From: Clostridium_AT stratigraminis
Lineage (GTDB): Bacteria; Bacillota; Clostridia; Clostridiales; Clostridiaceae
Assembly: GCF_045310675.1 (NCBI RefSeq)
Contig: NZ_JBJHZZ010000007.1
Coordinates: forward strand, 62,001-126,000
Length of the DNA: 64,000 bases
Direction of reading: 5' to 3'
Each line of letters begins with the position of its first letter. Position 1 is the first letter of the stretch. A model generated the notes under the pieces. The model made no database searches and was not told the DNA's origin. It saw nothing but the letters and a program-made list of their open reading frames with translations. Of this stretch, positions 1 through 8,722 are shown piece by piece. The position numbers and the translations under genes were made by a program.

Positions 1-860
1 GCAACTGAACTGTAGCCCTTAGCGTCTCTTTTTGCAATAGTTCCTGAAGCGGTTTTTCCATAATTCTTATCACCAGGTCTCTTGCCTGTACTTGAAAAAC
101 CAGCAGAATAAGCTGTCGCTCTGGCTCTAAAGGATGATTTAAACATAACATCTCCACCGCGGGACAAACTTACTGTTGAAAGTGTACCTACAGCAACTAT
201 CTTTTGAACTGGCTGTTTTGTTATAGTTTCATCAATAATATCTCTTTTTATTTCTTTGCCATTTTCATATACTAACTTTGTAGTAATAACTTTCTCGCCT
301 TCCTGACCATCTTGAAGTACTTTGGTTGAACCTTTCTTTGCATTCTCATCTTTTTTTACAACAGTTGCAAAATCTAAAACCTGCTTTTCCTCTAAAATTT
401 TTGTTTCAACCCTAGTCACTATTAATTTTAATCCTTCCTTCACTACTGCGTCCTTTGATGGAGTTACCTTGTCTTCTTCAAATATTTTTATTCCCTCTGA
501 ATTAAACATTTTGTCTGCAGTAGCTTCTGTTGTTTTAATATTAAGTTCCTCACCATCAACTTCTACTGTTACATTAACAGCTTTTTTAATGTCTATTCTG
601 TCATTTTTTTGGAGTTTATTGTTTATACTTGGCGTTGTCTTATCCTTAGCTCCTAAGACTATGTTGTTTACCTTTAAAGCATCCTCAAAGGTGCTCCTAA
701 AGGTAGTTATTTTTGTCTCTTTACCGTCTATGGCTACTATTATAGTTTTTCTATTGGCATCTATACCTATTGTAACGCTCATTAAAAACAGCATTACCAT
801 AAATATTGCCTTTGGACCATTTGTAAAGCAGCTTTTAAAAGCAGCCTTCAACTTATCCAT
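1..860 (-). CDS. yabE: YabE-like 3D/G5-domain cell-wall protein (3' end cut off)
   Basis: Translating the minus strand from the ATG at 858-860 (preceded by GGGAGG) gives an open frame to the window edge, 286 residues so far. An N-terminal signal/anchor segment (about residues 17-34) is followed by DUF348-type repeats, a G5 domain (about 190-228, ending PVQKIVAVGT) and the start of a C-terminal 3D domain (TAYSAG, then TASG). This is the architecture of B. subtilis YabE and of Rpf/Sps-type muralytic proteins, so an exported peptidoglycan-remodelling role is likely. The three Asp residues that define the 3D domain lie beyond the window. The order tatD-yabE matches B. subtilis, where rnmV and ksgA follow. 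A terminator separates it from tatD, so it probably has its own promoter. Confidence 0.85.
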   Translation of the reverse strand, partial: MDKLKAAFKSCFTNGPKAIFMVMLFLMSVTIGIDANRKTIIVAIDGKETKITTFRSTFEDALKVNNIVLGAKDKTTPSINNKLQKNDRIDIKKAVNVTVEVDGEELNIKTTEATADKMFNSEGIKIFEEDKVTPSKDAVVKEGLKLIVTRVETKILEEKQVLDFATVVKKDENAKKGSTKVLQDGQEGEKVITTKLVYENGKEIKRDIIDETITKQPVQKIVAVGTLSTVSLSRGGDVMFKSSFRARATAYSAGFSSTGKRPGDKNYGKTASGTIAKRDAKGYSSV

Positions 861-1173
861 ACTAATTACCTCCCTAAGCAAAAGCGGCACTTTATCCACT
901 AACGCTTGTTATTTCACTGAAAAATGCATGACTATGCATAAGGAAAAATTAAAATGAGTTCAAAGTTTAAATAACACAGCCTTTCTAGGAGGTATTTCAT
1001 ATGACAGCACCAATATATACTTAATGTAATAATTTACAAGATATTTAATTATATGCCAAATATTTAATTTTTAATCAAAAAAATAAAAATAGACTATAAT
1101 TTTAGTCTATTTTATCTATTATTATTAAGATATTTATGTTAATCGTGCAGGTAGCTTCCTATTTATTCACATA
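861..1173. other. Intergenic region between tatD and yabE
   Basis: It holds the tatD terminator (1078-1111) and the untranslated leader of the yabE-like gene. On the plus strand an AGGAGG at 988-993 precedes a seven-codon frame (ATG at 1001, reading MTAPIYT, stop). Nothing downstream on that strand would need a leader peptide. I see no convincing promoter or RNA gene. Confidence 0.5.
1078..1111 (-). terminator. Terminator after tatD
   Basis: AATAGACTA (1088-1096) and TAGTCTATT (1103-1111) form a perfect 9-bp stem with a 6-nt loop. Read on the minus strand it is followed by a long T-rich run, as expected of an intrinsic terminator for tatD. Confidence 0.8.
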
Positions 1174-1944
1174 TTAAATTAATTTAAGCATTTTCTTAAC
1201 ATTATTTATTGTAGCTGCAGCTATTTCTTCCTCGGAGATTCCTTTTAGTTCAGAAAGCTTTTCTATTATATACTTTATAAAATCTGATCTATTTCTCTCA
1301 CCTCTATAAGGAGCCGGAGCCATATATGGACAATCTGTTTCAACAAGAATTCTTTCAAGGGGGACTTCCTTAGCCACTTCAACAATTTTTTTTGCGTTTT
1401 TAAAAGTTACAACTCCTGTAAAGCCAATATAATACCCAAGTTTTAGACACTCTCTTGCAAATTCTATGCTGCCTCCGAAGCAGTGCAGCACTCCTTTAAC
1501 TTCAGGATAATCCTTTAGAATGTTTATGGTATCCTCATGAGCATCTCTATCATGAATTACTACAGGAAGCTTTAATTCACCGGCTAACCGCATTTGTGCT
1601 CTAAATACACTTTTCTGTATCTCCCTAGGAGGGTTTTCTTTATAATAATAATCTAGCCCTATTTCTCCTATAGCTCTTACCTTCTCGTTTTTCGCCATAT
1701 TTCTAAGCTCAGCCAGTACTGAATCGTCAAAAGAATTTGCATCTTCTGGATGTATGCCTACAGCAGCATAGAAGAAATCATAGGTATTAGCAAGTCTTAC
1801 TGAGGCTCTAGCTCCCTCAAGTGTTGCTCCGCAATTTAACACTCCAACTATACCATTAGCTTTTAATTCTTTTATTACTGTTTCCCTATCCTCATTAAAG
1901 CTTTCATCATCATAATGTGCATGTGAATCAAAAATATTTAGCAT
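1174..1944 (-). CDS. tatD: TatD family metal-dependent DNase
   Basis: This 256-residue TIM-barrel hydrolase belongs to the TatD/YabD family, which act as metal-dependent 3'-5' exonucleases or DNases in the cytoplasm. The metal-binding residues are all visible: H8 and H10 (DSHAH), E94 (GEIGLDYY), H131, H154 (LHCFGG) and D204 (ETDCPY). Length is usual for the family. The ATG at 1942-1944 is preceded by GGAAGGAAG. It lies 51 nt after the DUF362 gene and upstream of the yabE-like gene, the B. subtilis yabD-yabE order. The physiological substrate in clostridia is not known. Confidence 0.96.
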   Translation of the reverse strand: MLNIFDSHAHYDDESFNEDRETVIKELKANGIVGVLNCGATLEGARASVRLANTYDFFYAAVGIHPEDANSFDDSVLAELRNMAKNEKVRAIGEIGLDYYYKENPPREIQKSVFRAQMRLAGELKLPVVIHDRDAHEDTINILKDYPEVKGVLHCFGGSIEFARECLKLGYYIGFTGVVTFKNAKKIVEVAKEVPLERILVETDCPYMAPAPYRGERNRSDFIKYIIEKLSELKGISEEEIAAATINNVKKMLKLI

Positions 1945-1995
1945 ATTTATCTTCCTTCCATGAAAATAGCTTTAGTAAAAATAAACTAAAAAGTT

Positions 1996-3120
1996 TTATT
2001 TCACTACTATAAGCTCATAGTCTTGATGCCCTAGGCCAATTTTTTCTGCGTAATTTAAGCCAACTCTCCAATCTGTATTTGGGTGAATATGGTGTATTTT
2101 ATCTCCTGTCTCATGGTCGTGATTTTCAAAGACTCTTTCCTCAAGCATACTTCCTTTTGCTACAGGAGCATTATTTACCATATCAATAGAAGCCTTGTCT
2201 AAGGCTACAAGGTCATAGGAAGCCATAATTCCTAGGTCAGGAACAATAGGTACATCGTTGCTGTCCCAGCAGTCGCAGTTAGGTGAAACATTCATAATAA
2301 AGTTAATATGAAAATTAGGCTTATCATTCACAACTGCATAAGTATATTCTGCTATTTTTTCATTTGCGGTATCTGCAGACTGGTTCCAAATGACTTGTGC
2401 TGCATCAAATTGACAAACAGCAACACATTGTCCACATCCAACACACTTATCGTAATCAATAGCTGCCTTTCTTCTTTCATTAAATTCCATTGCCTCCTGT
2501 GCACAATTCTTAATACACTGACCACAGCTTACACAGTTTTCTCCCACAATTGTAGGTTTGGAAGCTGAGTGCATTTCTAGCTTACCGCCTCTAGAACCTG
2601 AGCCCATACCTAAATTCTTTAAGGCTCCCCCAAAACCTGTCATTTCATGTCCTTTAAAGTGATTCATCGATATTATTATATCTGCATCAGCAATTGCTGT
2701 TCCTATTTTAGCTGTCCTGCAGTGTTTCTTATTTATTTCAACTTCTCTATAATCTGTTCCCTTTAAACCATCTGCAATCATTACATGACAGCCTACTGCT
2801 AAGGGATTAAATCCATTTTCGTAAGCAGCTTCCAAATGCTCAACTGCATTTGCTCTTCTTCCTGAATAAAGTGTATTAGAATCAGTAAGAAAAGGCATTC
2901 CACCTAAATCCTTTATAAGCTTTACTATCTTTGCAGCATAGTTTGGTCTTATATAAGCTAGATTTCCTGGCTCTCCAAAATGAATTTTTATAGCTACAAA
3001 TTTATTTTTAAAATCAATTTGATCCATACCTGCTTTTTTTACTAATTTCTCTACCTTGTCTAATAGATTTACTCCTGGTTTTGTTCTAAGATCTGTAAAG
3101 TACACTTTTGATTTTTCCAT
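1996..3120 (-). CDS. DUF362 domain protein with two [4Fe-4S] motifs
   Basis: This 374-residue protein has an N-terminal DUF362 domain (about 1-190) and a ferredoxin module with two CxxCxxCxxxC motifs, at C196/C199/C202/C206 and C226/C229/C232/C236, so it should bind two [4Fe-4S] clusters. A C-terminal extension of about 130 residues follows. DUF362-ferredoxin proteins are common in clostridia and are presumed cytoplasmic electron-transfer proteins; no reaction is established. The ATG is preceded by GGAGG. tatD follows after 51 nt and may be cotranscribed. Confidence 0.92.
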   Translation of the reverse strand: MEKSKVYFTDLRTKPGVNLLDKVEKLVKKAGMDQIDFKNKFVAIKIHFGEPGNLAYIRPNYAAKIVKLIKDLGGMPFLTDSNTLYSGRRANAVEHLEAAYENGFNPLAVGCHVMIADGLKGTDYREVEINKKHCRTAKIGTAIADADIIISMNHFKGHEMTGFGGALKNLGMGSGSRGGKLEMHSASKPTIVGENCVSCGQCIKNCAQEAMEFNERRKAAIDYDKCVGCGQCVAVCQFDAAQVIWNQSADTANEKIAEYTYAVVNDKPNFHINFIMNVSPNCDCWDSNDVPIVPDLGIMASYDLVALDKASIDMVNNAPVAKGSMLEERVFENHDHETGDKIHHIHPNTDWRVGLNYAEKIGLGHQDYELIVVK

Positions 3121-3461
3121 TACTTACCTCCAAAATATATATATTTACTTAATAATAGGCCTTCCTTTAAGTAAATTGCAGCTTTCCGTAAGCTGAATTT
3201 GCGGTAGTAAGCTCATTATTAAAGGCTACCTCTTTATATTCTAAGCTATTTATTAGGAAATTAAAACCTTTATAACAATTATTATATCCTTTATGTAAAA
3301 TATCCATAGTTTTTATTGTTTTCATTTTTTACCTATTAATTTACTTTAGAAAAATAGTAAACATTTGAATAAATATTAGATTAAGTGGTAAACTATAGAT
3401 GTTGATATTTTATTAAGATAATATTGACTGTAGTTTTTTAACATTTAGGAGGTTTATTTAA
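3121..3461. other. Intergenic region between the DUF362 gene and csp
   Basis: The 341-nt gap holds the long untranslated leader of the cold-shock gene, with its AGGAGG at 3448-3453, and on the minus strand a possible 52-codon gene at 3167-3325. Imperfect inverted repeats occur in the DUF362 leader, for example CAGCTT and AAGCTG around 3178-3195. I could not identify promoters with confidence. Confidence 0.45.
3167..3325 (-). CDS. Possible small protein, 52 residues, unknown
   Basis: The minus strand contains an ATG-initiated frame of 52 codons ending in TAA, rich in Asn, Tyr and Lys, starting MKTIKTMDILHKGYNN. An AGGT sits five bases before the ATG, a weak ribosome-binding site. It has no signal peptide, membrane segment or motif I recognise. 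It lies just upstream of the DUF362 gene on the same strand. The composition is plausible for a clostridial protein, but a frame this short can arise by chance in AT-rich DNA. Confidence 0.3.
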   Translation of the reverse strand: MKTIKTMDILHKGYNNCYKGFNFLINSLEYKEVAFNNELTTANSAYGKLQFT

Positions 3462-3659
3462 ATGCAAGGAACAGTAAAATGGTTTAATTCACAAAAGGGC
3501 TTTGGTTTTATTACAACAGATGATGGTAAGGATGTTTTTGTACATTATTCAGGTATTGAATCAAGCGGCTTTAAGACACTTAATGAAGGAGATAAAGTAA
3601 GCTTTGATTTAACTCAGGGTCAAAAGGGAGATCAGGCAATTAATGTTAAGCCTGTATAA
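3462..3659 (+). CDS. csp: Cold-shock protein
   Basis: A 65-residue single cold-shock domain (S1-like OB fold), the usual CspA/CspB length. Both nucleic-acid-binding motifs are intact: RNP1 KGFGFI (residues 13-18) and RNP2 VFVHYS. Such proteins bind single-stranded RNA and DNA in the cytoplasm and act as RNA chaperones. The ATG follows AGGAGG at an 8-nt gap. It is monocistronic, with a strong terminator 75 nt downstream, and the long gap upstream is consistent with the extended 5' leader typical of cold-shock mRNAs. Confidence 0.97.
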   Translation: MQGTVKWFNSQKGFGFITTDDGKDVFVHYSGIESSGFKTLNEGDKVSFDLTQGQKGDQAINVKPV

Positions 3660-3733
3660 TATGTATGAAGCATTTAACCTTTACAGGTTTATTAATATAA
3701 CTTTTTAAAAGAATATTAAGCTTCTAGTATGAT

Positions 3734-3758
3734 AAAAGACCGCAAATTGCGGTCTTTT
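3734..3758. terminator. Bidirectional terminator between csp and glmM
   Basis: AAAAGACCGC (3734-3743) pairs with GCGGTCTTTT (3749-3758) around a 5-nt loop. T-rich sequence follows on both strands, so it can end csp on the plus strand and glmM on the minus strand. Confidence 0.9.
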
Positions 3759-3821
3759 ATATTTTAATACTTAATATTTTAATTATATATCACAATGTTT
3801 ATTATACTTAATAAATAATTT

Positions 3822-5171
3822 TTATCTATTAGCCTTTTCTGCAATCATTTTTGCTAAATCATGTGCCATTTTATCTATTTCTTCTTGATTTTCTCCTTCT
3901 AGCATAACTCTAACAAGAGGTTCTGTTCCAGAAGGTCTTATTAAAACTCTTCCACAGCCATGAAGCTTTTCTTCCATGCTTTTTATTTCATTTATAATTT
4001 CTTCATCAGTTTCGTAGATATTCTTCTTATCATTTGGTATCTTAGCATTAACTAAAACCTGTGGAAGCTCTTTCATCATAGAAGCAAGTTCAGATAGTTT
4101 CTTGCCACTTTTCTTAACTATAGATGCTATTTGAAGTCCAGTTACAAGTCCATCCCCAGTTGTATTATAATCTAGAAATATTACATGTCCAGACTGTTCT
4201 CCGCCTAGCTTATAACCTTCCTTAACCATTTCTTCAAGGACATATCTGTCTCCAACCTTAGTTTTAACAGTTTTAATACCTTCTTTATTTAAGGCAATCT
4301 CAAGGCCTAAATTACTCATTACTGTTACAACTACAGCATCCTTATTAAGTTTTCTCTGTTCCTTAAGATATTTTCCGCAGATTGCTATCATAAAGTCTCC
4401 ATTAACTAAATTTCCTTTTTCATCAATAGCAAGACATCTATCAGCGTCACCATCAAAGGCAAGTCCTAAGTCACAGCTCTTCTTTACTACATATTCCATA
4501 AGTTCTTCAGGATGAGTAGAGCCGCAATTTTTATTTATATTTACTCCATCTGGGTCATTATTAATAACTACAACTTCTGCACCAAGACTTCTAAAGGTCT
4601 CAACTGCCGCTATATAGTTAGCTCCATTAGCACAGTCTAAAGCAATTTTCATATCTTTTAAATCAACATCAATTGTGGATTTTGCAAATTCTATATATTC
4701 ATCTAAGCCAGCTTCCTCTGTTTTCTTTCTTCCGAGATCTCCGCCAACGGGTGAAGGTACTCCTTCAAAGTTACTTTCAATTACTGCTTGTATCCTATCC
4801 TCTAATTCATCTGAAAGCTTGTATCCTTGTGAATTAAAAAACTTAATGCCATTATATTCTACCGGATTATGAGAAGCTGAAATAACTACTCCTGCATCTG
4901 CTCCATATTTTCTTGTTAAATAAGCTACTGCTGGTGTTGGCACAACTCCGAGCCTAATAGCTTCTGCCCCTACTGAGAGTATTCCAGCTACAAGGGCAGC
5001 TTCAAGCATATCTCCTGATATCCTTGTATCCATTCCAACTATTATTTTAGGTTTATGAGCTCCTTCTGTAAGTACATAAGCACCTGCTCTTCCTAAATCA
5101 TAGGCTATTTGTGATGTTAATTCTTTATTTGCTATACCTCTTACTCCATCAGTTCCAAACATTCTACTCAT
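3822..5171 (-). CDS. glmM: Phosphoglucosamine mutase
   Basis: A 449-residue alpha-D-phosphohexomutase that converts glucosamine-6-phosphate to glucosamine-1-phosphate for UDP-GlcNAc and peptidoglycan synthesis. The catalytic phosphoserine is S100 (ASHNP), the metal loop is DGDADR at 240-245 and the C-terminal phosphate-binding loop is RPSGTEP. FGTDGVRG at the N-terminus is typical of GlmM. In many Firmicutes glmM directly follows cdaA-cdaR; here it lies about 9 kb downstream on the same strand with the buk-ptb-vor operon and a GNAT gene between. It has its own likely promoter at 5215-5243. Confidence 0.98.
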   Translation of the reverse strand: MSRMFGTDGVRGIANKELTSQIAYDLGRAGAYVLTEGAHKPKIIVGMDTRISGDMLEAALVAGILSVGAEAIRLGVVPTPAVAYLTRKYGADAGVVISASHNPVEYNGIKFFNSQGYKLSDELEDRIQAVIESNFEGVPSPVGGDLGRKKTEEAGLDEYIEFAKSTIDVDLKDMKIALDCANGANYIAAVETFRSLGAEVVVINNDPDGVNINKNCGSTHPEELMEYVVKKSCDLGLAFDGDADRCLAIDEKGNLVNGDFMIAICGKYLKEQRKLNKDAVVVTVMSNLGLEIALNKEGIKTVKTKVGDRYVLEEMVKEGYKLGGEQSGHVIFLDYNTTGDGLVTGLQIASIVKKSGKKLSELASMMKELPQVLVNAKIPNDKKNIYETDEEIINEIKSMEEKLHGCGRVLIRPSGTEPLVRVMLEGENQEEIDKMAHDLAKMIAEKANR

Positions 5172-5214
5172 TTATTAAACCTCACTTTTCGTCTTTACGT
5201 AAACATACAATTTT

Positions 5215-5243
5215 ATTATATTATATTTGTTATTTTATTACAA
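5215..5243 (-). promoter_or_regulatory. Sigma-A promoter for glmM
   Basis: On the minus strand TTGTAA (5238-5243) and TATAAT (5215-5220) are separated by 17 nt, about 45 nt upstream of the glmM start codon. The -10 is consensus and the -35 matches four of six. Confidence 0.6.
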
Positions 5244-5278
5244 TGTTAAATAATTACTACAGACTAAGAGTAGAAATT

Positions 5279-6130
5279 TTAAAGGTTACAATACATTTCA
5301 TACTGGGATATATTATCCCTAGAAAATCCTATTTTCTTTAAGAAGCCAATTATTGATGCATTATTTGGTAAACCAATACTAAGCTTACTTAAATTTAGCT
5401 CCATAATTGCATGCCTAATAAGTGATGCTGCTATATTCTTTCCTCTATACTTTTTAGCAACATAAATATAATTAATTTTTGAATTTATATTAGCACTAAT
5501 AACTGCAACAAGCTCATTATTAAAATAAACCCCGTAATTTTTCTGTCCTTTTAACTTTTCAATATAATCCATAGCATTTTGCCAATTTATATGTACATCT
5601 ATACTTTTTTCCGAGAAACTCTTTAATTCCTGAAAATTAATTTCTTTAATGTCAACTTCACTATTAAACTTTTGCTCAATTATATTTAAATTATCTGTAC
5701 TGAAATAATATAGATCATATATTTTTTCATAGCCTGTTTTTTTATAAAAATTTATAGCTCTGTCATTTCCCACAATTACCTCTAAAAATAGTTGCTTACA
5801 CTCTTTTTTAATTGCCTCTTTTCTATGAAGTCTCATAAGTTCTTTGCTTACCCCTAGCCCTCTATAACTTGGGTCAATAGCCATTGTTCCGCATCTCATA
5901 GTTTTGATGCCCTCATAGACCTTTACTCCGCCAAGTACCAAACCTATAGGTCTTTCATTATCTAAAGCTATAAATGAAGTTTCTAGGCTATTTCCCTCAG
6001 CACCAAAAAACCTTTCTATAAATACGTCCATTGGCATTTCAATTTTAATAATATAGTCAGAAAAACCTATACTAAAGGCATCATATACCTTTTGTAAATC
6101 AACCTCACTGCATCTTTTATAATTTATCAT
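5279..6130 (-). CDS. Tandem GNAT-family N-acetyltransferase
   Basis: Reads as two GNAT domains in one chain of 283 residues. The first has motif A at IDPSYRGLGVSKELM and the second at VAKKYRGKNIAASLI, both with the R/Q-x-x-G-x-G/A acetyl-CoA loop in recognisable form. I place the start at the ATG at 6128-6130, because GGAGTGA lies just upstream of it; an in-frame ATG seven codons earlier has no ribosome-binding site. The acceptor substrate cannot be inferred. A terminator separates it from the vor operon upstream, and glmM follows after a gap with its own promoter. Confidence 0.85.
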   Translation of the reverse strand: MINYKRCSEVDLQKVYDAFSIGFSDYIIKIEMPMDVFIERFFGAEGNSLETSFIALDNERPIGLVLGGVKVYEGIKTMRCGTMAIDPSYRGLGVSKELMRLHRKEAIKKECKQLFLEVIVGNDRAINFYKKTGYEKIYDLYYFSTDNLNIIEQKFNSEVDIKEINFQELKSFSEKSIDVHINWQNAMDYIEKLKGQKNYGVYFNNELVAVISANINSKINYIYVAKKYRGKNIAASLIRHAIMELNLSKLSIGLPNNASIIGFLKKIGFSRDNISQYEMYCNL

Positions 6131-6243
6131 AACATTCACTCCATTTTTCATAATTAATTATTGATATACAAATTCATTTTTCATTAAGTGTATATGTCTC
6201 AATTCTTCTATTATAATATTCTTTTTTTTGATACTTTTCTTAT

Positions 6244-6286
6244 TAAATAAAAACAAGGTGGTTACTACATAGTAAAGCACCTTGTT
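6244..6286 (-). terminator. Terminator of the buk-ptb-vor operon
   Basis: AACAAGGTG (6252-6260) pairs with CACCTTGTT (6278-6286). The 17-nt interior itself forms a short TTACT/AGTAA stem. On the minus strand TTTTATTTAAT follows. Confidence 0.85.
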
Positions 6287-6321
6287 AAAACTAACATTTA
6301 ATTTATAGTTTGCCAATAAAA

Positions 6322-6852
6322 TTAAGCAACGTACTGCGCACCTTTTTCTAATGCTTTTTTATTTGACTCATAGAATTTTTCTTTACCATGATCCTTTAGT
6401 GCCTTAAGTAAATCCTCCATTGAAACTATTCCAGTTTTAGCAACTAGGGCTCCTAGAAGTACCATATTTGCAATAGTCTTACTCCCTATTTCCTCTGCAA
6501 TTGATTGAGCCGGGATGCTTATTACCTCTAAGTCCTTTCTCTCTGGAACCCTGCTTACAAGGTCACTATCCACTATTAATAAACCATTTGCTTTAATAGC
6601 ATTTTCAAATTTATCTAAGGAAGGTCTATTCATTACAACCAAGGTAGTAGCTTCATTTACTATTGGTGAACCAACAGCCTCTTCAGTAAGAATTACTGAA
6701 CAGTTAGCAGTACCTCCTCTCATTTCTGGGCCATAAGAAGGTAACCAGGAAACATTAAGTCCAGCATCCATTCCAGCATAAGCTAAGAACTTTCCCATTG
6801 AAAGAATACCTTGGCCTCCAAAGCCTGCAAATAAAATTTCTTGTGCTGCCAT
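6322..6852 (-). CDS. vorC: 2-oxoacid:ferredoxin oxidoreductase, gamma subunit
   Basis: A 176-residue member of the pyruvate/ketoisovalerate oxidoreductase catalytic (gamma) family, with the diagnostic GFGGQG motif at 10-15. It is the last gene of a four-subunit enzyme (delta-alpha-beta-gamma) that oxidatively decarboxylates a 2-oxoacid to acyl-CoA and CO2 while reducing ferredoxin. It starts one base after the beta stop. Position downstream of ptb and two butyrate kinase genes suggests branched-chain 2-oxoacids (2-oxoisovalerate type, VOR), but 2-oxoglutarate (KOR) cannot be excluded from sequence. Confidence 0.93.
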   Translation of the reverse strand: MAAQEILFAGFGGQGILSMGKFLAYAGMDAGLNVSWLPSYGPEMRGGTANCSVILTEEAVGSPIVNEATTLVVMNRPSLDKFENAIKANGLLIVDSDLVSRVPERKDLEVISIPAQSIAEEIGSKTIANMVLLGALVAKTGIVSMEDLLKALKDHGKEKFYESNKKALEKGAQYVA

Positions 6853-6853
6853 T

Positions 6854-7609
6854 TTATTTTACCCCCTCTGTTCCAGTGGTATCTTTTTTAACACCTAATG
6901 GATAATAAGGTATCATATTTTCTCTTAGCCATTTAAAGGACTCTGAAGTTGATAAACCCCAGTTAGTTGGACAAATTGATAAAACCTCTACCATGGAGAA
7001 ACCCTTCCCAGCTAATTGGTTTTCAAATGCCTTTTTTATAGCCTTTTTTGCTTTTATAACATTTGGTACACTGTCAACAGATACCCTTTCAATATAAGCA
7101 GCTCCATCTAAGGTAGCTATCATCTCTGAAACTCTAATTGGATGGCCAGCTGTTTTAACATCTCTTCCATAAGGCGTTGTTTCAGTAACTTGCCCTGGAA
7201 GAGTTGTAGGAGCCATTTGCCCTCCTGTCATTCCGTATATGCAATTATTCACAAATATAGAAACTATATTTTCTCCTCTTGTTGCTGCATGAACAATTTC
7301 AGCTGTTCCAATTGCAGCTAAATCTCCATCACCTTGATAGGTAAATACTACGCTATCAGGATGTGATCTTTTTATCCCTGTTGCTACTGCTGGTGCTCTT
7401 CCATGTGCTGCTTCGAACATATCACAGGCAAAATAGTCATAGGCTAAAACTGAGCATCCTACTGGTGCAACGCCAATAGTTTTATCTAATATATCTAATT
7501 CATCTATAACTTCAGCAATAAGTCTATGGATTACCCCATGAGTACATCCAGGACAGTAATGAGTAGGTACATCTAATAGAGCCTTAGGTGGTTGAAATAC
7601 TATTGCCAT
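6854..7609 (-). CDS. vorA: 2-oxoacid:ferredoxin oxidoreductase, beta (ThDP) subunit
   Basis: A 251-residue thiamine-diphosphate-binding subunit. CPGC at residues 19-22 is the conserved N-terminal motif. The ThDP/Mg site runs from GDGD (93-96) to NN (121-122), the classical GDG-x(~25)-NN spacing. Its ATG overlaps the alpha stop codon by one base (TAATG), so translation is probably coupled. It forms the catalytic core with the alpha and gamma subunits and the 2[4Fe-4S] delta subunit. Confidence 0.94.
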   Translation of the reverse strand: MAIVFQPPKALLDVPTHYCPGCTHGVIHRLIAEVIDELDILDKTIGVAPVGCSVLAYDYFACDMFEAAHGRAPAVATGIKRSHPDSVVFTYQGDGDLAAIGTAEIVHAATRGENIVSIFVNNCIYGMTGGQMAPTTLPGQVTETTPYGRDVKTAGHPIRVSEMIATLDGAAYIERVSVDSVPNVIKAKKAIKKAFENQLAGKGFSMVEVLSICPTNWGLSTSESFKWLRENMIPYYPLGVKKDTTGTEGVK

Positions 7610-8709
7610 TATTCTCTACCTCCTGCTACTTCTTCGCTTGCTTCTTTAAAGCCTACAATTTCTTTTACTTTATTTAATATTTCCTCAGGATGTGGAACCA
7701 TTCCACCTGATCTTCCGTAGAAATGAACTGGTTTTCTTCCGTTAACTGAAAGTTTAACATCCTCAACCATTTGTCCCATACTCATTTCTACAGAGATATA
7801 TCCATGCTTTGTATTGTTTATTGTTTTTTCAAAAGCTTCTACTGGGAATGGCCATAGTGTTATTGGTCTAATAAGACCAAGCTTTATGTTGCATTCCTTA
7901 GCCATCTTAATAACATTCTTGCATATTCTTGAAGTTGTACCATAGGCAACTATAATTAAATCGCAATCTTCATTGCAATTGTATAATTCATATCTAGTTT
8001 CATTCTTTTTAATATCATCATATTTAGCCTTAAGCTTAATATTGTGATTTTCTAAGGATTCTGGATCTAAATATAATGAATTTATAACATTATGAGTCTT
8101 TCTTCCCTTTAAACCATTAGCAGCCCAATCTTTATTAGGAAGTTCTCTCTTTGATCTTTCTTTGAATTCAACTGGTTCCATCATTTGTCCAAGCATTCCA
8201 TCTCCCATAACCATACAGGGAGTTCTGTACATATCGGCAACATCAAAAGCTTCTTGAACTAAATCCACCATTTCTTGAATTGAAGCCGGAGCATATACAG
8301 GCATTTGGTAATCGCCATGTCCGCCTCCTTTTGTAGCTTGAAAATAGTCAGATTGAGCAGGCTGAATTCCTCCAAGTCCTGGACCACCTCTAACAATATT
8401 TATAATAACACAGGGAAGTTCAGCACCTGCTATATAAGATATACCCTCTGCCTTTAAGCTTATTCCTGGGCTTGATGAAGAAGTTAGCACTCTAACTCCA
8501 CTCCCAGCTGCACCATAAACCATATTAATTGCAGCTACTTCGCTTTCAGCCTGTACAAAAACTCTCCCAAGCTTAGGCATCATCTTTGACATATATGCAG
8601 CTACTTCAGTTTGCGGTGTAATAGGGTAACCAAAGAAGCATTGGCAGTTAGCTCTAATAGCTGCTTCGCCTATAGCCTCATTTCCCTTCATTAATACCTT
8701 TTCACTCAT
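7609..8709 (-). CDS. vorB: 2-oxoacid:ferredoxin oxidoreductase, alpha subunit
   Basis: A 366-residue pyruvate:ferredoxin oxidoreductase alpha-type subunit (VorB/KorA/PorA family) with the typical N-terminal domain (KGNEAIGEAAI, then GYPITPQTE) and a C-terminal transketolase-like domain. I use the ATG at 8707-8709, which follows GGGAGGG by six bases; an in-frame TTG nine codons upstream lies inside the delta gene. The gene sits between the ferredoxin-like delta subunit and beta, the order of VorDBAC operons. The sequence alone does not settle the 2-oxoacid substrate. Confidence 0.93.
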   Translation of the reverse strand: MSEKVLMKGNEAIGEAAIRANCQCFFGYPITPQTEVAAYMSKMMPKLGRVFVQAESEVAAINMVYGAAGSGVRVLTSSSSPGISLKAEGISYIAGAELPCVIINIVRGGPGLGGIQPAQSDYFQATKGGGHGDYQMPVYAPASIQEMVDLVQEAFDVADMYRTPCMVMGDGMLGQMMEPVEFKERSKRELPNKDWAANGLKGRKTHNVINSLYLDPESLENHNIKLKAKYDDIKKNETRYELYNCNEDCDLIIVAYGTTSRICKNVIKMAKECNIKLGLIRPITLWPFPVEAFEKTINNTKHGYISVEMSMGQMVEDVKLSVNGRKPVHFYGRSGGMVPHPEEILNKVKEIVGFKEASEEVAGGRE

Positions 8710-8722
8710 TATGAACCCTCCC

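Noticed and set aside
322..957. Long plus-strand open frame across the left end
   Set aside because: It is antisense to the YabE-like gene, which has a ribosome-binding site and G5/3D domain motifs; the plus-strand translation is low-complexity Ser/Phe/Leu.
988..1024. AGGAGG followed by a seven-codon frame on the plus strand
   Set aside because: It looks like a leader peptide, but no plus-strand gene follows for over 2 kb, so chance is the simpler explanation.
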